Of a DNA stretch of 64,000 nucleotides, positions 21,040 through 31,179 are shown piece by piece. This stretch comes from Druceiella hillmani. Its lineage: Eukaryota > Arthropoda > Insecta > Lepidoptera > Hepialidae. The stretch lies in assembly GCA_039881145.1 (NCBI GenBank), contig JAYKKI010000095.1, forward strand, positions 2,335,001 to 2,399,000, read 5' to 3'. Under the pieces are notes generated by a model. The model was not told where the DNA came from. It made no database searches and worked only from the letters and a program-made list of their open reading frames with translations. Positions within the stretch are counted from its first letter, which is position 1. Each line of letters begins with the position of its first letter. A program made the position numbers and the translations under genes.

Positions 21040-21480
21040 ATTTTTAAACGAATTCTTTCATTACACATCACCGTCGCATACGTACAACTGTAATCGTTTT
21101 AAAACAAATTTTCAGCGAGATATTTACAAAGCTCTCACAGCGAGCAACCCTAAAACAGGTCTTTGCATAAACAATAAGCGCTAATTCAAAACACGCACCC
21201 AATACTGTCTACCGACTTATTCACTTCACCGAGTTTACCATTGTTTTCATCAAATAGAAACCCACGTCGGGTCTCGTCCCTTCACATTGTCTGCCCTAAG
21301 AACCCCGACCGTTTGACAATCAAAGGATAAGGGTCAACTTGAACGTGACCCTTTTAATTGATTGAGGTTAATCCACTTTGATAATACGTTATAATATGTT
21401 GCTCTCCTGTTTACTAATAACGGGCCGGCTCCGCTATTTGCTAATATTACAAATCAAAAGTTCCTTTGTGCATTTCTCTC
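21040..21480. other. GC-balanced island with an inverted GGGTCA pair
   Basis: High-complexity sequence including CACCGTCGCATACGTACAAC near 21070, CCCACGTCGGGTCTCGTCCC near 21261 and CGGGCCGGCTCCGC near 21421. At 21329-21353 AAGGGTCA and TGACCCTT form a perfect 8-bp inverted repeat with a 9-nt spacer. GGGTCA is a nuclear-receptor-type half-site, and TTGATTGAGGTTAATCC lies just downstream. No coding domain; the 70-codon frame at 20972-21184 only partly overlaps. Regulatory function is inferred. Confidence 0.4.
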
Positions 21481-21504
21481 TAGCTGGTTTTAGAATAGTG
21501 TAGT

Positions 21505-22005
21505 GATAATTGTGTTTTCAATATTGATTTAAATATTTTTCCGCCTTTCTATGTGCCACTGCGACAATGTATCAATCCTGGTTGTTGTCTGAATAAAAAT
21601 GGTTTTCTCTCGAAGAGTTATCACTGAACTATTTGTGCGGTGAGTGTTAACATTGTAAATTTCATGTTTTATATTTTAAACCGTAAAATATTTATAACTG
21701 TGACACTTTTACATTTCATAACAATAACTGTGACACTTTTACATTTCATAACATTGAAATTACAAATAATACTGACAGCAATGAACAAAAGTTCCGTTAT
21801 ACGATTTTCTCTTGTGATTTTAGCTGCATGAATCGAAAAGTGTGTTTTTCAAAATTCCTTTTATGTGCCACTACAACAATGTATTAATCCTGGTTGTTGT
21901 CTGAATAAAAATAGTTTTATCTCGAAAAGTTATCACTGAACTATTTGTACTGTGAGTACTAACATTGAAAATTTCATGTTTTGTATTTCAAACCGTAAAG
22001 TATTA
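21505..22005. repeat. Direct repeat of ~160 bp at 312-bp spacing, with an internal 30-bp duplication
   Basis: ATGTGCCACTGCGACAATGT at 21551 is matched by ATGTGCCACTACAACAATGT at 21863. Both continue ATCCTGGTTGTTGTCTGAAT, TATCACTGAACTATTTGT and TTTCATGTTTT. Between them, TAACTGTGACACTTTTACAT occurs at about 21695 and 21725, a 30-bp tandem pair. Non-coding. Confidence 0.85.
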
Positions 22006-22164
22006 ACAAAATTCAATGTTAGCTTAATTAAACACATTGTAATATTGTACTTTTTTTCATGAACTCTGGTGGTGCTATGGTTTCATTTGATTAAAATGAT
22101 AAATATCTTTATGCGTAATATATTTCAGGAAGTGTCTCGTTAGTTTTGTTTGTATAAATTAAGA

Positions 22165-22255
22165 ATTTAATGGATATAAATTTACTTACTAAAAGAATTT
22201 GATGGATATAAATTTACTTACTAAAAGAATTTGATGGATATAAATTTACTACTTA
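22165..22255. repeat. 32-bp tandem repeat, 3 copies
   Basis: TGGATATAAATTTACTTACT starts at 22171, 22203 and 22235 (last copy cut short). Confidence 0.9.
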
Positions 22256-23644
22256 GCCTGTTATGTTTTTACAATATTACAGTTTTTTTTACAATATATT
22301 AGAACCTAAATCAATGAACTCTTCAAATACTTTGTATTTTTTTTTGTTTTTAAATAATTCAATGTTTTTATTATATTCTCTGTAATTACAAGGGAAAACC
22401 ATATAAAATCATAATCAAAAATAAAAATACATTAAAATTCACATACTGAAAAGCGTTAGTTCATAACACTTGCAAAAGAGACGCTATAGTAACAATACGT
22501 CATTATATTATTGTACTCTCATTTCTGATAACGTATCGATTTATTTAAGAACGTTATTTACGACTATTGCCAAATATTCAATCATTAAATTTTAGTCTTA
22601 AGTCGGTTAAATATCTATTACTTTAAATCGACATCATTTCGTTTAAATTTACGATCATAGCCAAATTTTAAAAAAACAAGTATCATTGCTTATTCATTAT
22701 TATATCATACACTTTTTTATGGAAAGGTATCCTTTTCCTACACGAAAGTAATGACATTAAAATAAAACCTAATTATTATAGTTTAGTATCTTATATTCTA
22801 CAATTTTATATTTCTACTAATTCATAGTAACATTTAATTAAACGTTATAAGTTTTAAGTCTCGGAAATACAACATAGCTGTTATAGTGAAATATTTTATT
22901 GTTACGACAGTATGTGGTTTATGTATCTTTGCGTAAAGGAAGTATTCTGTAAATTATTTTTGAAGTACATTTGCATTCGATATACGTACGTACTAGCTAT
23001 TACATTAGCTGCTAAAATGAGCTAGATTTTACTATAAACTGTATTTTTCATACCAAATTTCTATATTATTAATAATATATCAACCACAAAAATTTTTATT
23101 AATTGTTGTTTAACTTACAAAACTTAATATTATTGATGGTTTTTTGGTGACAAACACTTCATAATAAACAAATTAAGGTTCTTCCATTAGCTAAAGAAAT
23201 AAGTATTTAGTAATATTATTTTAAATTTTCCAGTCATTGACATTTTTAACTTATTTAATAAAACTTAATCTTCTCGTACGTAGCAAACTGGAAACAAATT
23301 CAGTTATTTCGTCTCCATGAGGCTAGTAAAGTCGTGGGGGAAATACATAAAAATTAATTGAATTTCTTTATTTCAAAATTTATGATAATCAACCATGCTT
23401 TTCAGAACAGGCATGGTTCGATAAAACTATCTGCAAGTGATAAAATAGTCGCATCTAGCCCTACATTTATTCTAAATGTTAACACGTTACACAAACAACC
23501 CTTCAATATTGGGGTGAGTATCGTTTTTTTGTGCTGACTGAGTTGAAGTCACCCACTCTTTAATTTTTAACATGTGAGTACCAACTTTCGCTCGCGATCC
23601 ATGATTGTCCAAGTGCTTAATTGGCTTAATGTGGTATTAAAGGC
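22256..23644. other. Long AT-rich stretch, nothing recognised
   Basis: Some 1.4 kb without a frame, period or motif I can support. ATACGTACGTAC near 22982 is a small palindromic word. Confidence 0.5.
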
Positions 23645-24025
23645 ATTGCATCCGATTTGTTCTCCTGTTCGAATTGACAACTTTAGGTTGAACTCGATTT
23701 ATTTTCCTGTTCGAATTCACAAATTTAGATTGATCTCGATTTGTTCTCCTGTTCGAATTGACAACTTTAGGTTGAGCTCGATTTATTCTCCTGTTCGAAT
23801 TAACAACTTAGATTGATCTCGATTTGTTCTCCTGTTCGAATTCACAACTTTAGATTGATCTCGATTTGTTCTCCTGTTCGAATTCACAACTTTAGATTGA
23901 TCTCGATTTGTTCTCCTGTTCGAATTCACAACTTTAGATTGATCTCGATTTATTCTCCTGTTCGAATTCACAACTTTAGATTGATCTCGATCTGTTCTCC
24001 TGTTCGAATTCACAACTTTAGGTTT
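23645..24025. repeat. 42-bp tandem repeat, 9 copies
   Basis: CTCCTGTTCGAATTCACAAC followed by TTTAGATTGATCTCGATTTG recurs at 42-bp spacing, with one 41-bp unit near 23805. As 42 is a multiple of 3, both strands stay open: a 14-residue repeat containing SPVRIHNFRLI on plus and one containing NSNRRTNRDQS on minus. The single-base loss breaks the plus frame into two. No start context, splice signal or domain supports a gene. Confidence 0.92.
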
Positions 24026-24905
24026 AAGACGATGACTACGAGACTTTCAGATTAATAAGTCATAATTGATGCATATACGTAATACGTTTAAATAATAAAT
24101 CTAAGCACCCACAAAAATATGTTCCCAACTTGGCATCGATAAGTAAAGTGTCAAAAATAAAAGAAAAATAACATCGATGGCAAGCGCCAGTTGAAAAGAT
24201 GAATTTCATAGCGTTTTTTTTCTATATTGAAACAAATAATAATTAGAAACAGCAACAAATATTTTGCATTTAAATTCTTTGAAGAGCCATTTGTAAAAAG
24301 ATGTCTTTTTTTCAAAATAATACAACGCCGTCTAGTTCACTTCTAGCAGAAAACTAATTACATATTTTTATAAAATTTAAGTTAAATTTGATTGTACTCG
24401 TATAATATCCTAGCACCATCTTCTTGTACAAACTTTATAAGAGGTTAATTTTGTTGTGCGACGTTGTTTACGTATTAAGTTTAAGGGGTGTTCTACGCCA
24501 CTCGACTCGACTGTTCTACGCCAATCTACGCCACTCGAGAAAAACTAAATACATATTAATTAATTACCGAAATTTTCGTGAATGAATGCACTATTCACAT
24601 ATATACACATACAAAATCAAACGTATCATTTCTCAAAGAAATATTTAACAAAATGAAATGACATTTTGTGAATATATCGTAGATATCATGGGCATATACC
24701 CATGTTGAAATACAATTAAGAGCATTTTCCTTTTTTTAATAAGTAATGAAAAGAAAAATTTTAATCAACAGTTGTAGTCTTCTAAAAATTTCTGATTTTA
24801 AAATATATCATGAAATTAATTTTAATTTTAAACCGCCGCCATTTTGGAACTATAGGACTAGTTTTGGCTATCTACGAATTTAATTTAGATTTTGATTTAC
24901 ATTCA
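24026..24905. other. Nothing recognised, small local duplication
   Basis: GTTCTACGCCA and CTACGCCACTCGA words repeat at 24488-24540. The remainder is AT-rich background. Confidence 0.5.
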
Positions 24906-24909
24906 TATG

Positions 24910-24914
24910 TACAT

Positions 24915-24976
<62 letters not shown>

Positions 24977-24986
24977 ATATATATAT

Positions 24987-25018
<32 letters not shown>
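24910..25018. repeat. (CA)n then (TA)n microsatellite
   Basis: ACACACACAC passes into a long TA run with TTTA and TAGATA interruptions. The 81-codon frame across it is an artefact. Confidence 0.95.
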
Positions 25019-25023
<5 letters not shown>

Positions 25024-25200
25024 TAAAAGGAAGTGACCTTGGATTTGGCGTCTAGGACAATAATCGAAAAAGATATAATAAAATCACTTAAAACACAAGT
25101 TCCTATCATAAATGTAACAAAAACAATATTAAATTTCCAATTATGATATTACATTTTATTGAAATTACGAACAGTCATAAAACAGAGATTTTTTCTTCTG
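25019..25200. mobile_element. Dispersed repeat starting at a (TA)n run, copy 1
   Basis: AAACTTAAAAGGAAGTGACC with TTGGATTTGGCGT, GACAATAATCGAAAAAG, then ATATTACATTTTATTGAAATTAC and GTCATAAAACAGAG is closely matched at 39471-39630, also directly after a TA run. Two independent copies sharing both the sequence and the adjoining TA run indicate an unnamed transposable repeat whose end seeds the microsatellite. Confidence 0.7.
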
Positions 25201-25357
25201 ACTTGGATTCTTCTGCTCTAACCTGCGTTATTTTACTGCCGCAAAAGTTTGCATAACCACAAAAGGGTGTCTTATAAGCTAGGAAACAAAATACATTATT
25301 CACTAGCTTACGCACCACTACTTTCTGTAAACCGTGCATATATAACATTTGTTTACA

Positions 25358-25360
<3 letters not shown>

Positions 25361-25407
<47 letters not shown>
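25361..25407. repeat. (TA)n microsatellite
   Basis: Nearly pure TA alternation, followed by CTAATATAAAATGAATAT. Confidence 0.95.
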
Positions 25408-25439
25408 TAATATAAAATGAATATACAATGAGGAATAGC

Positions 25440-25985
25440 TCAACTAGAAACGATTATTGAATCTTATTGAACCCTCGACGTTTACCGCCGGCAAACTCCA
25501 CCGCAAACATTGTTCGACAGAAACGGTACGGGCGAACGGGCGCCTACATAATACTTTAAATATTTAATTCACTCACCGCGGATAGGTAAACAATGTTGCA
25601 AAACAAATAGCCCGTTCAAAGCACGAAAACTGAGAGCAGCCTCCCAAACAAAAGCGGGCGGGCGAATCTGCGCGCCGAAGGTTAATCGGGGCGCCGTTTG
25701 AGGTGAAAGCCTTTTCTAAAACAATTACAGAGCGACGAGCACATTTGATTTACGTTCGCAAAATGAACAGAATTTTTCCATTTTCACCGTAAGCGCGTCT
25801 CGGCGACTCATTAATTCGTTTCGGACGCCCTCTCCGGCCGGAGAATTAGGTGGGAAATGGTTTTTACTAAATGTTGTTGCAATTTGAATGGGGTTAATTA
25901 GCTCCCTGGGTATTATGTGGCCTAATGGCCCTGCAGCGGACACCATTGGTGCCGCTCGTCGAGTTTCCCAAATCACCCACTATAA
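25440..25985. other. GC-balanced island, strongest candidate regulatory block
   Basis: More than 500 bp of high-complexity sequence: TTTACCGCCGGCAAACTCC near 25480, AAAGCGGGCGGGCGAATCTG near 25651, CCCTCTCCGGCCGGAG near 25828 and GGGTTAATTAGCTCCC near 25891. Several TAATTA-type cores are present (ACTCATTAATTCG at 25806, GTTAATTAG at 25893), as expected but not proven for homeodomain input. Minus-strand frames at 25725-25976 and 25894-26139 lack domains. No transposon termini. Deep conservation would be the decisive test. Confidence 0.45.
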
Positions 25986-26089
25986 GTAATGATTGCGTAC
26001 TTCTCGTAAATAAAAATAAATAAAATGTTTTCTTATATCTTTCATATAGCATATGTATTTGTGTGTTTGTGCGTGTGTGTGTATACATC

Positions 26090-26172
26090 TTGAGAATGTA
26101 TGTATGCTTTAAAAAAAATTTTTTTGGAAAAGCATACATACGTTAGAATGTATGTATGTTTTTCCAAAAACA
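26090..26172. repeat. Inverted and direct GTATGTATG repeats around A/T tracts
   Basis: GTATGTATGCTTT (from about 26098) faces AAAAGCATACATAC (to about 26142) across an A8T7 centre. A further GTATGTATGTTTTTCC copy follows at about 26151. This gives a hairpin with an extra direct arm, possibly a small foldback relic. Confidence 0.7.
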
Positions 26173-26610
26173 TTTTTTTTATTTAAAAATTGTTGAAGTC
26201 ATTAACATGGAAATGCACCAACACATCTACATATTAATACGTGAAGAAAAAACTTTGGGCCCTTTTTAAGCATATTGCGCACGGGTGAGGAGATGTAATG
26301 GCAGGCAAAGTCTATATGGAGAAGGAGTACACAAAGCTGAAATTTAGATATAAAATGTGTTTCGAATATATTAAATAATACAAATGCAATGTTTACTTTC
26401 ATACTGTCAATTTCAAACACATTACAGTCTGTAATCAAATAGTCGCACAGAGCAGAGATTGTCGCCAAAGAATCCTAAAACGTCAGGTCACTGAATGAGT
26501 TTAGAGCTGTGAATTTTGTGTGATTTCAAATATTCCTTTTTCAATAGTCTGTAGAGTGTACATCAAGGCAAAAAAGAGTTTACTTTATATTTTGGTAATA
26601 GATATCTGTG

Positions 26611-26611
<1 letters not shown>
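26173..26611. other. Nothing recognised
   Basis: Mixed AT-rich sequence. The 88-codon minus frame at 26202-26468 has no recognisable domain. Confidence 0.45.

Positions 26612-26665
<54 letters not shown>
26612..26665. repeat. (TA)n microsatellite
   Basis: Pure TA alternation of about 54 bp. Confidence 0.95.
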
Positions 26666-26667
<2 letters not shown>

Positions 26668-28084
26668 AGTGAAATACAGTTTTGTTTAATACACACCTGT
26701 TGCGAAAGGAAAATTTTGTAGCAGCAATCTGAGTTGACTTATTCTCCTCTCATCCATTAGTGTTTTCAACAGTAAGTGAGCAGATAAGTAATTTTTTTAT
26801 TTTAATTAAATTCTGTTTCTCTATGAATATCAAGTCACATTTTTATTAGCGTTTATTGGATTCAATAATAAGTAACCTGTAATGTTGCTAACATTAAATT
26901 CTAATGTATCCAATAATGTTGCTAACATTAAATTTTATAGGTATTACAGGGAATTAAGGCAAACAACACACGCTAATGACGTATTTGTACACGCACTCAG
27001 CTGGCTTAATAAAACAAAATTCAATAGAATTAAATGCAATGACTATAGAGATTTACTCTTTCACAAAAGAACCTCAATAATGTTCAAACTTAAAAGTTTA
27101 TTAAATTACAATCATATTTCGACCACTGGGCGACCCTAGTGGTCGCATTTTATTTCAGGAAACGTAAAAAATATGAAAATCTTGTGTAGACTTCTTAGCG
27201 ATGCCAATATGAATGCCAACATTGAATTTTCCAACTATCCCTTAATTTTATATAATTATATAAAAAGAAGGCGCACAAAAGAAAAGATGGGTATTTTTAT
27301 AGTTTTGCACAGTACCGGGCGCCCACGAGGTTATTATTTAAGAGGGATCTAGAATGTATGGAATTTTATGAAGACTATTTTAATTTTCTTTCTACGGTAT
27401 ACCGTGTATATCGTGGACTTTCGGACATTGTTAAGACCATTTAACAATAATACAATTTTTTCATCAAAATCATCACTCACCTTTTTCCATTTGGTTTTGA
27501 TTAACTAATAACGTAAACCTACTGATCAACAATGTAACTCTATAAATATTATAACATATTAATATTGTAAAGAATTTTCTATAAAACGATGGAAATAATA
27601 AGACTACAGTATAATGTTTCGGTAAAATGAATGAGAATGACAGAACCGTAAACAGCTGATAGCTCGGCGGCCATATTGCTAATATACGAAGAGAAATTTA
27701 AATCACCCAGTCCAACCAGTAATAATTATAAACAGTTTAAACTTTGAATGGAGTTAAACCAGCATTGATGTTAGGATTAAACCGTCGTAAATTATAACTG
27801 AACCGTCGTTTAAACTATATCGGTGGTTTAAATTGTGATTGATCTTCCGGACTTAAGAACGAATGCAACGTTTTTATTTTACGTTTTTATCAACAGTCAA
27901 ATAAATGACAATCCATCTGCCGTCATTACATTTGATAAAATGTCAAACGTGTACAAACTGATGATTGGTCCATTGACACAGACTGTCTTCATAAATAATT
28001 TAAACTTTAATTATTTTAAAATTGTAAATAAAAAATAATACAAACGTGTTTGCAATATATATCAGCATGAGATACAACCTAAAC
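26666..28084. other. Mostly featureless; small duplication and hairpin
   Basis: AATGTTGCTAACATTAAATT occurs at 26881 and 26915 (34-bp tandem pair). CGACCACT and AGTGGTCG around 27120-27145 form an 8-bp stem with a 10-nt loop. The 85-codon frame at 26882-27139 and 67-codon frame at 27835-28038 have no recognisable domain. Confidence 0.45.
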
Positions 28085-29275
28085 TAAGTCTTAGAGAGAT
28101 ATTAGAGTGCAAATGTAGTTTATATCTTTATACCTATTGCACTCATACACTGTTCTAGAGATAAATAAACATGTATTCCATAGATAAATATGCATGCATG
28201 TATATTTTTATACTCATATTACGATCTTTCTTTATCTCCTATTGCACTCATATACTGTTCTAGAGACAAATAAACATGTATTACATAGATAAATATGCAT
28301 GCATGTATATTTTTATACTCATAGTACGATCTTTCTTTATCTCCTATTGCACTCATATACTGTTCTAGAGACAAATAAACATATATTCCATAGATAAATA
28401 TGCATGCATGTATATTTTTATACTCATAGTACGATCTTTCTTTATCTCCTATTGCACTCATAAACTGTTCTAGAGACAAATAAACATATATTCCATAGAT
28501 AAATATGCATGCATGTATATTTTTATACTCATATTACGATCTTTCTTTATCTCCTATTGTACTCGTATACTGTTCTAGAGACAAATAAACATGTATTCCA
28601 TAGATAAATATGCATGCATGTATATTTTTATACTCATATTACGATCTTTCTTTATCTCCTATTACACTCATATACTGTTCTAGAGACAAATAAACATGTA
28701 TTCCATAGATAAATATGCATGCATGTATATTTTTATACTCATATTACGATCTTTCTTTATCTCCTATTACACTCATATACTGTTCTAGAGACAAATAAAC
28801 ATGTATTCCATAGATAAATATGCATGCATGTATATTTTTATACTCATATTACGATCTTTCTTTATCTCCTATTGTACTCGTATACTGTTCTAGAGACAAA
28901 TAAACATGTATTCCATAGATAAATATACATGCATGTGTATTTTTATACTCATAGTACGATCTTTCTTTATCTCCTATTGCACTCATACACTTTTTTATGT
29001 AAAAATAAAAGTGCATTTCATTGGTAAATATATGTATATTTATACTCATAATGCAATATTCCTTTGTCACCTATTGTACTAATACATTCTTCTAGGGAAA
29101 AATATACGTGTATTTGATAAGTAAATATACAATCGTATATATTATTATACTCGCAGTACGATCTTCCTTGATCATCTCTTCACTCATTCATTTTCTACAA
29201 AAAAATAAACGTGTATTTCATAGGTAAATATATACACATGTATATTTTTATACAGTACGATCTTCCTTTATCGAA
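28085..29275. repeat. 105-bp tandem repeat, about 11 copies
   Basis: TCTAGAGACAAATAAACAT-type words start at 28154, 28259, 28364, 28469, 28574, 28679, 28784 and 28889, exactly 105 bp apart. Three more diverged units run to about 29275. Each unit holds TACGATCTTTCTTTATCTCC and AAATATGCATGCATGTATAT. Since 105 is a multiple of 3, minus-strand frames show a 35-residue repeat (containing MSAIGDKERSYYEYKN). Single substitutions giving TAA in several units break it, so it is unlikely to be coding. Confidence 0.95.
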
Positions 29276-29704
29276 TAACTATTTGGTTATGACACGTTTA
29301 AATTTATCACCTGCTGGACTAGCCAGTGAGAATGTAGTCCTTCAAGTTTTTGAATAAACACGTGGCCAAAATTGAACATTGGTAGATACCGAGTCCAAAG
29401 TCTAGTCACACTGATTTCGATCTAAATTGTGTATGTCTGCGAATTTATCACGTGCCTAGAACAATAAATTCCAGAAATAAAATACATGTGCTCTAGGTAC
29501 GCTTATTGATAAAGATAATCTTGAGTCTACCATCAAGGCCTCTATGCCAATATGTATGTAGAAAAAATCATTAAAAAATTAAGATCTGAAATATATATTT
29601 AAAAAATAAGCTGTTATTCGCAGATACTAATCTATACGTATAATAAAATTGCCACAGAGTGAATTCTGTAGATGGAAAATGTTTTATAAAAATTTATTGA
29701 TTTA
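29276..29704. other. Nothing recognised
   Basis: Unique-looking sequence with moderate complexity at 29310-29470. No frame or repeat supported. Confidence 0.45.
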
Positions 29705-30200
29705 ACCTATATAAATATAATAAAAGCCATAAAACCTACTTTTAGAATTTTTGTCTGTCCCTCTATTAATTTGTTCTTCAACCACGCGAAATCTACTGGA
29801 CGGAAACTGATAAAATTTAGTCGTTAACAGTATATACCATCGAGCAAGATACAAAATACTTTTTTACCTAGATATTCCATATTAAAAAAAAACCCTGACT
29901 TGGTGAATATTACAACGTTCATATTCCCAATACCATCTGTTAGCATTTTGGTAAACTTTATACTCATAGAGATAGTACGATATGACACTGTCAACGCCAT
30001 CTATTAGCGTATTTAGTAAACTTTATATCCATAGATATATTACGGTATTATACTACCAACGCCTTGTATTAGCAAGAGTTTTTAGTAAAATTTGTGTTCA
30101 TAGAGTTCTGAGTAAATAAAAAATTTAAAAACTAAAAATTCCTAATAACTTTCTTTGTTCTGAATTCTACGTAAACGAAGTCGTGGGCACAGCTAGTTTT
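29705..30200 (+). mobile_element. RTE-like dispersed repeat, near full length
   Basis: It starts ATAAATATAATAAAAGCC, with TTTTTGTCTGTCCCTC, then GCGAAATCTACTGGACGGAA (recalled consensus: GCTGAACCGATTG). It ends GAATTCTACGTAAACGAAG followed by TCGTGGGCACAGCTAGTT (recalled: GCGGACGAAGTCGCGGGCA..AGCTAGT). Internal CCATCTRTTAGC words repeat at about 29935, 29997 and 30062. Non-coding, degraded. Confidence 0.6.
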
Positions 30201-31179
30201 AAATGAACTTGATGATATAGGATTTTAAAGTTTTACCTGATGTCAATTCAGGCTGGTCGAGTCCTGCATGTCGTGGAAATAAATAAAAAATATTGGGTCT
30301 AGATTATGCGTACCGGAACCCGCATAAAATATGGTTCCGTAGCTGTGCTTATAATTTGAATGTCGATTCGCTGGGTGCGTCGACATTAGCGCCGCCTAGC
30401 GTCAGCGGCTTTATATTATATAGGCGCTTCAATTTTATTAATACGCTTCAAATTAACGGCTCTGGTAAATGTTTACGTGGATAATGAAAAATAACGTAAA
30501 ATATCTAAATAAATGCTTTCATTAACCAATAATAATAAGATTTCAGTTGTCCATATAAAATGAGTGAAATAATAAATGTATTACCCATATTATAACATTT
30601 CAAGCACAAACAATGTCAAACCGAATGCATTTTATACCAGCTCTCCATTCATTTTGTTTTATCTAATTTCCAATTCAATATTGGAAATCTGTAAAATAAG
30701 AATTTGTTATTTCTTGAAGTATTTTTACAATTTAATAGAAAATAATTATATCGTGTCATATTTAGAATATTTGCTTTTAATGCGTAAAAAATTCAGTTCA
30801 GTATTGTCAAAATTTATTTTAAAAAATTGATTTACTATAAACATCTTTGTTTTGTTATTGATAAAGTATTTTTCACTATTTTCACTTTAAATTTATGATT
30901 ATATTATATACTATACGAAATGTTAATAATAACAATTTAAAAAGTATTAAATAGGTAAAAAATTATTACGTTTAAATATTTACTGTATAATACGCAAATT
31001 ATTTAAATTATATATTCATGGATTTCTTTTACTTACTTTATATTTCTTGTTTTTTTTGGGATGAACAGTGTAATTTTCATTGTTGCTAAAATTCATTTAT
31101 TACCCATTATTTATTTATAATTAAAAAATCATAAATTAAAGAATTAATAATATTTTTTTAAGATTGATTGAATTGAGGG
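30201..31179. other. AT-rich stretch with one GC-richer patch
   Basis: At 30340-30430 there is CGCTGGGTGCGTCGACATTAG and GCGCCGCCTAGCGTCAGCGG, probably a transposon scrap. The remainder up to the satellite is extremely AT-rich, with no frame of note (84 codons at 30576-30830, no domain). Confidence 0.4.

Noticed and set aside
23783..24013. 76-codon minus frame with a regular NSNRRTNRDQS repeat
   Set aside because: It arises from a 42-bp minisatellite whose opposite strand is equally open. No initiation context or domain.
26096..26142. miRNA precursor
   Set aside because: The stem is short and its centre is an A8T7 tract. No arm resembles a miRNA I know.
28219..28479. 86-codon minus frame with a 35-residue repeat
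   Set aside because: It is the translation of the 105-bp minisatellite. Neighbouring units carry TAA stops in the same frame.
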